A DNA stretch of 6,894 bases from contig SFNW01000139.1 in the NCBI GenBank assembly GCA_004554105.1, positions 1 to 6,894 of the forward strand, in the 5' to 3' direction. A model generated the notes under the pieces. The model was not told where the DNA came from. It searched no databases and saw only the letters and a list, made by a program, of their open reading frames with translations. Source of the DNA: Clostridiales bacterium (lineage in GTDB: Bacteria > Bacillota > Clostridia > Oscillospirales > CAG-272). The translations under genes were made by a program, and so were the position numbers. Positions 6,259 to 6,894 of this stretch are shown one piece after another; positions within the stretch are counted from its first letter, which is position 1, and each line of letters opens with the position of its first letter.

Positions 6259-6491
6259 ACGGCTTCCTCCCGCTTAACGGCAATTTTGCCGCAGTCCTCT
6301 GCGCGCAGGGCAATGACTGCACCGCGAATCAGGTAGGCACGTGGGTCGCCGCACGGACTTTGGCCGACGCATTCGACTTCCGTCCCCTCGACAAGCCCCA
6401 TGTCAAGCAGACGGCGGCGGATTCCGCCCGATGTACGCTGGGAAAGAACACGCGCCCTTTCGCCGAGCGCAATATCATTCAGACAATACAT
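6249..6491 (-). CDS. feoA: FeoA, SH3-like ferrous iron transport accessory protein
   Basis: Small cytoplasmic partner of FeoB, 80 residues, the usual size. The SH3-like beta-barrel signature is present: RRRLLDMGLVEGTEVECV (25-42), then the PCGDPRAYLIRG turn (46-57) and VIALRAEDCGKI (59-70). FeoA is needed for full FeoB activity in several bacteria, through a direct contact that is still debated. It has three cysteines in its C-terminal two thirds (41, 47, 67). The ATG at 6491 has GAGGT about 10 nt upstream. It is first in the feoAB operon, with its stop inside the feoB start region. Confidence 0.95.
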   Translation of the reverse strand: MYCLNDIALGERARVLSQRTSGGIRRRLLDMGLVEGTEVECVGQSPCGDPRAYLIRGAVIALRAEDCGKIAVKREEAVWG

Positions 6492-6517
6492 TTTTTATAT
6501 GACCTCGTAATACTGTT

Positions 6518-6559
6518 AGTGTAAGGAAACTTTCTTTCCTACTCCCATTGTATTACACT
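6518..6559. promoter_or_regulatory. inverted repeats, candidate metal-repressor operator between feoAB and the DtxR-type gene
   Basis: Two symmetric patterns overlap here. AGTGTAA (6518-6524) and TTACACT (6553-6559) form a perfect 7-bp inverted repeat 28 bp apart. AGGAAA (6524-6529) and TTTCCT (6535-6540) form a tighter one around CTTTC, located at about the predicted feoAB transcription start. TAAGGAAAC at 6522-6530 also resembles, from memory, the right half of Bacillus MntR boxes. The location between a metal-dependent repressor gene and its obvious target supports an operator, but which repeat is bound cannot be decided from one sequence. Confidence 0.5.
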
Positions 6560-6576
6560 GAGGAAAATATTGTGAC
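6547..6576 (-). promoter_or_regulatory. probable feoAB promoter
   Basis: On the - strand TACAAT (6552-6547) is a good -10. GTCACA (6576-6571), 18 bp upstream, matches the -35 consensus at four of six bases. The predicted start near 6540 gives a leader of about 50 nt. The weak -35 fits a regulated promoter. One arm of the wide inverted repeat lies inside the spacer and the tighter repeat lies at the start of transcription. No convincing promoter for the divergent + strand gene was found. Confidence 0.5.
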
Positions 6577-6588
6577 GGAGATGACCAC

Positions 6589-6894
6589 ATGACAAAAACC
6601 GACGGTTTTTATACACTGAAGGGCTATCAACTCATCGAGAGCGACGAGCTGACGCCCGCGATGCAGGACTATCTCGAAATGATTTGCCGCCTTGGGGGAA
6701 AAGGCGAGATCGTTCGCATCAGCATACTTGCCGAAAAATTGCACGTCCGCCCCTCCTCCGCGTCAAAAATGGCGGCGCTGCTCGATGAGAAAGGGTATAT
6801 TCGCTTTGAAAAATACGGTTATATCCGCGTTGCGGCGAAAGGGCAGGAAACGGGGCGTTATCTCTTACACCGCCACGCGATTATTCACCGATTT
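6589..6894 (+). CDS. DtxR/MntR-family metal-dependent transcriptional repressor, 3' partial
   Basis: The first 102 residues are present and the frame runs off the window end. Residues about 22-100 align with the winged-helix domain of DtxR/MntR repressors: LTPAMQDYLEMICRL, then the HTH ISILAEKLHVRPSSASKMAALLDEKGYI, the wing YGYIRVAAKG and LLHRHAIIHRF. Asp27, Glu30 and His96 fall at the places of Bacillus MntR Asp8, Glu11 and His77 with one constant offset of 19. DtxR/IdeR proteins have Met at the first of these, so the visible ligands favour manganese-type sensing. The remaining ligands and dimerisation region lie beyond the edge. A 20-residue N-terminal extension is common in clostridial members. 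The ATG has GGAG (6577-6580) 8 nt upstream; the ATG at 6581 stops after three codons. Divergent from feoAB, which it probably represses. Confidence 0.92.
   Translation, partial: MTKTDGFYTLKGYQLIESDELTPAMQDYLEMICRLGGKGEIVRISILAEKLHVRPSSASKMAALLDEKGYIRFEKYGYIRVAAKGQETGRYLLHRHAIIHRF

Overview
The window looks like chromosome of an anaerobic, moderate-GC member of Clostridia, probably a gut-type Oscillospiraceae/Ruminococcaceae relative. This rests on a dockerin-bearing secreted protease, an FeoA-FeoB pair of the clostridial type (FeoB gate motifs GFGCNAAGV and PCNGRFP), a very short Hsp20, and strong GGAGG-type ribosome binding sites with sigma-A promoters. The lineage is inferred from protein style only. 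I see no mobile element, CRISPR array, rRNA or tRNA. No gene-free stretch exceeds 300 bases; the longest is about 250 bases (2657-2903) and is described below.

Left part (1-2255, + strand). The 3' end of a subtilisin-family (S8) protease gene carries a C-terminal type I dockerin-like pair of calcium loops. It is followed by a near-consensus promoter and a complete ychF, the universally conserved ribosome-associated ATPase. A perfect 23-bp hairpin terminator closes ychF.

Middle (2280-4114). Two divergent genes share one compact control region. On the - strand is an Hsp20 small heat shock protein with a 150-nt leader. Its reading frame is broken by one base at an A5 tract close behind the start codon. 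On the + strand is a PucR/CdaR-type regulator. Their two promoters physically overlap, so RNA polymerase probably cannot occupy both at once. A 17-bp palindrome lies just downstream of the regulator's promoter, and the hsp20 leader can form a hairpin and carries a possible 8-codon leader peptide. A bidirectional terminator separates the regulator from feoB and includes the regulator's stop codon.

Right part (4117-6894). feoA and feoB (ferrous iron import) form a - strand operon with a 10-nt overlap. Divergent from it begins a DtxR/MntR-family metal-dependent repressor, cut by the window end. It carries Asp, Glu and His at the positions of the Bacillus MntR metal ligands. The 97-bp gap between them holds inverted repeats next to the probable feo promoter, which fits a metal-sensing repressor controlling feoAB and itself.

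Most of the window is ordinary housekeeping and metal-uptake DNA. The points most worth a second look are the hsp20 frameshift with its structured leader, the interlocked hsp20/pucR promoters with the adjacent palindrome, and the pairing of an Mn-type DtxR regulator with an iron transporter. I do not see a clearly new multi-gene system.
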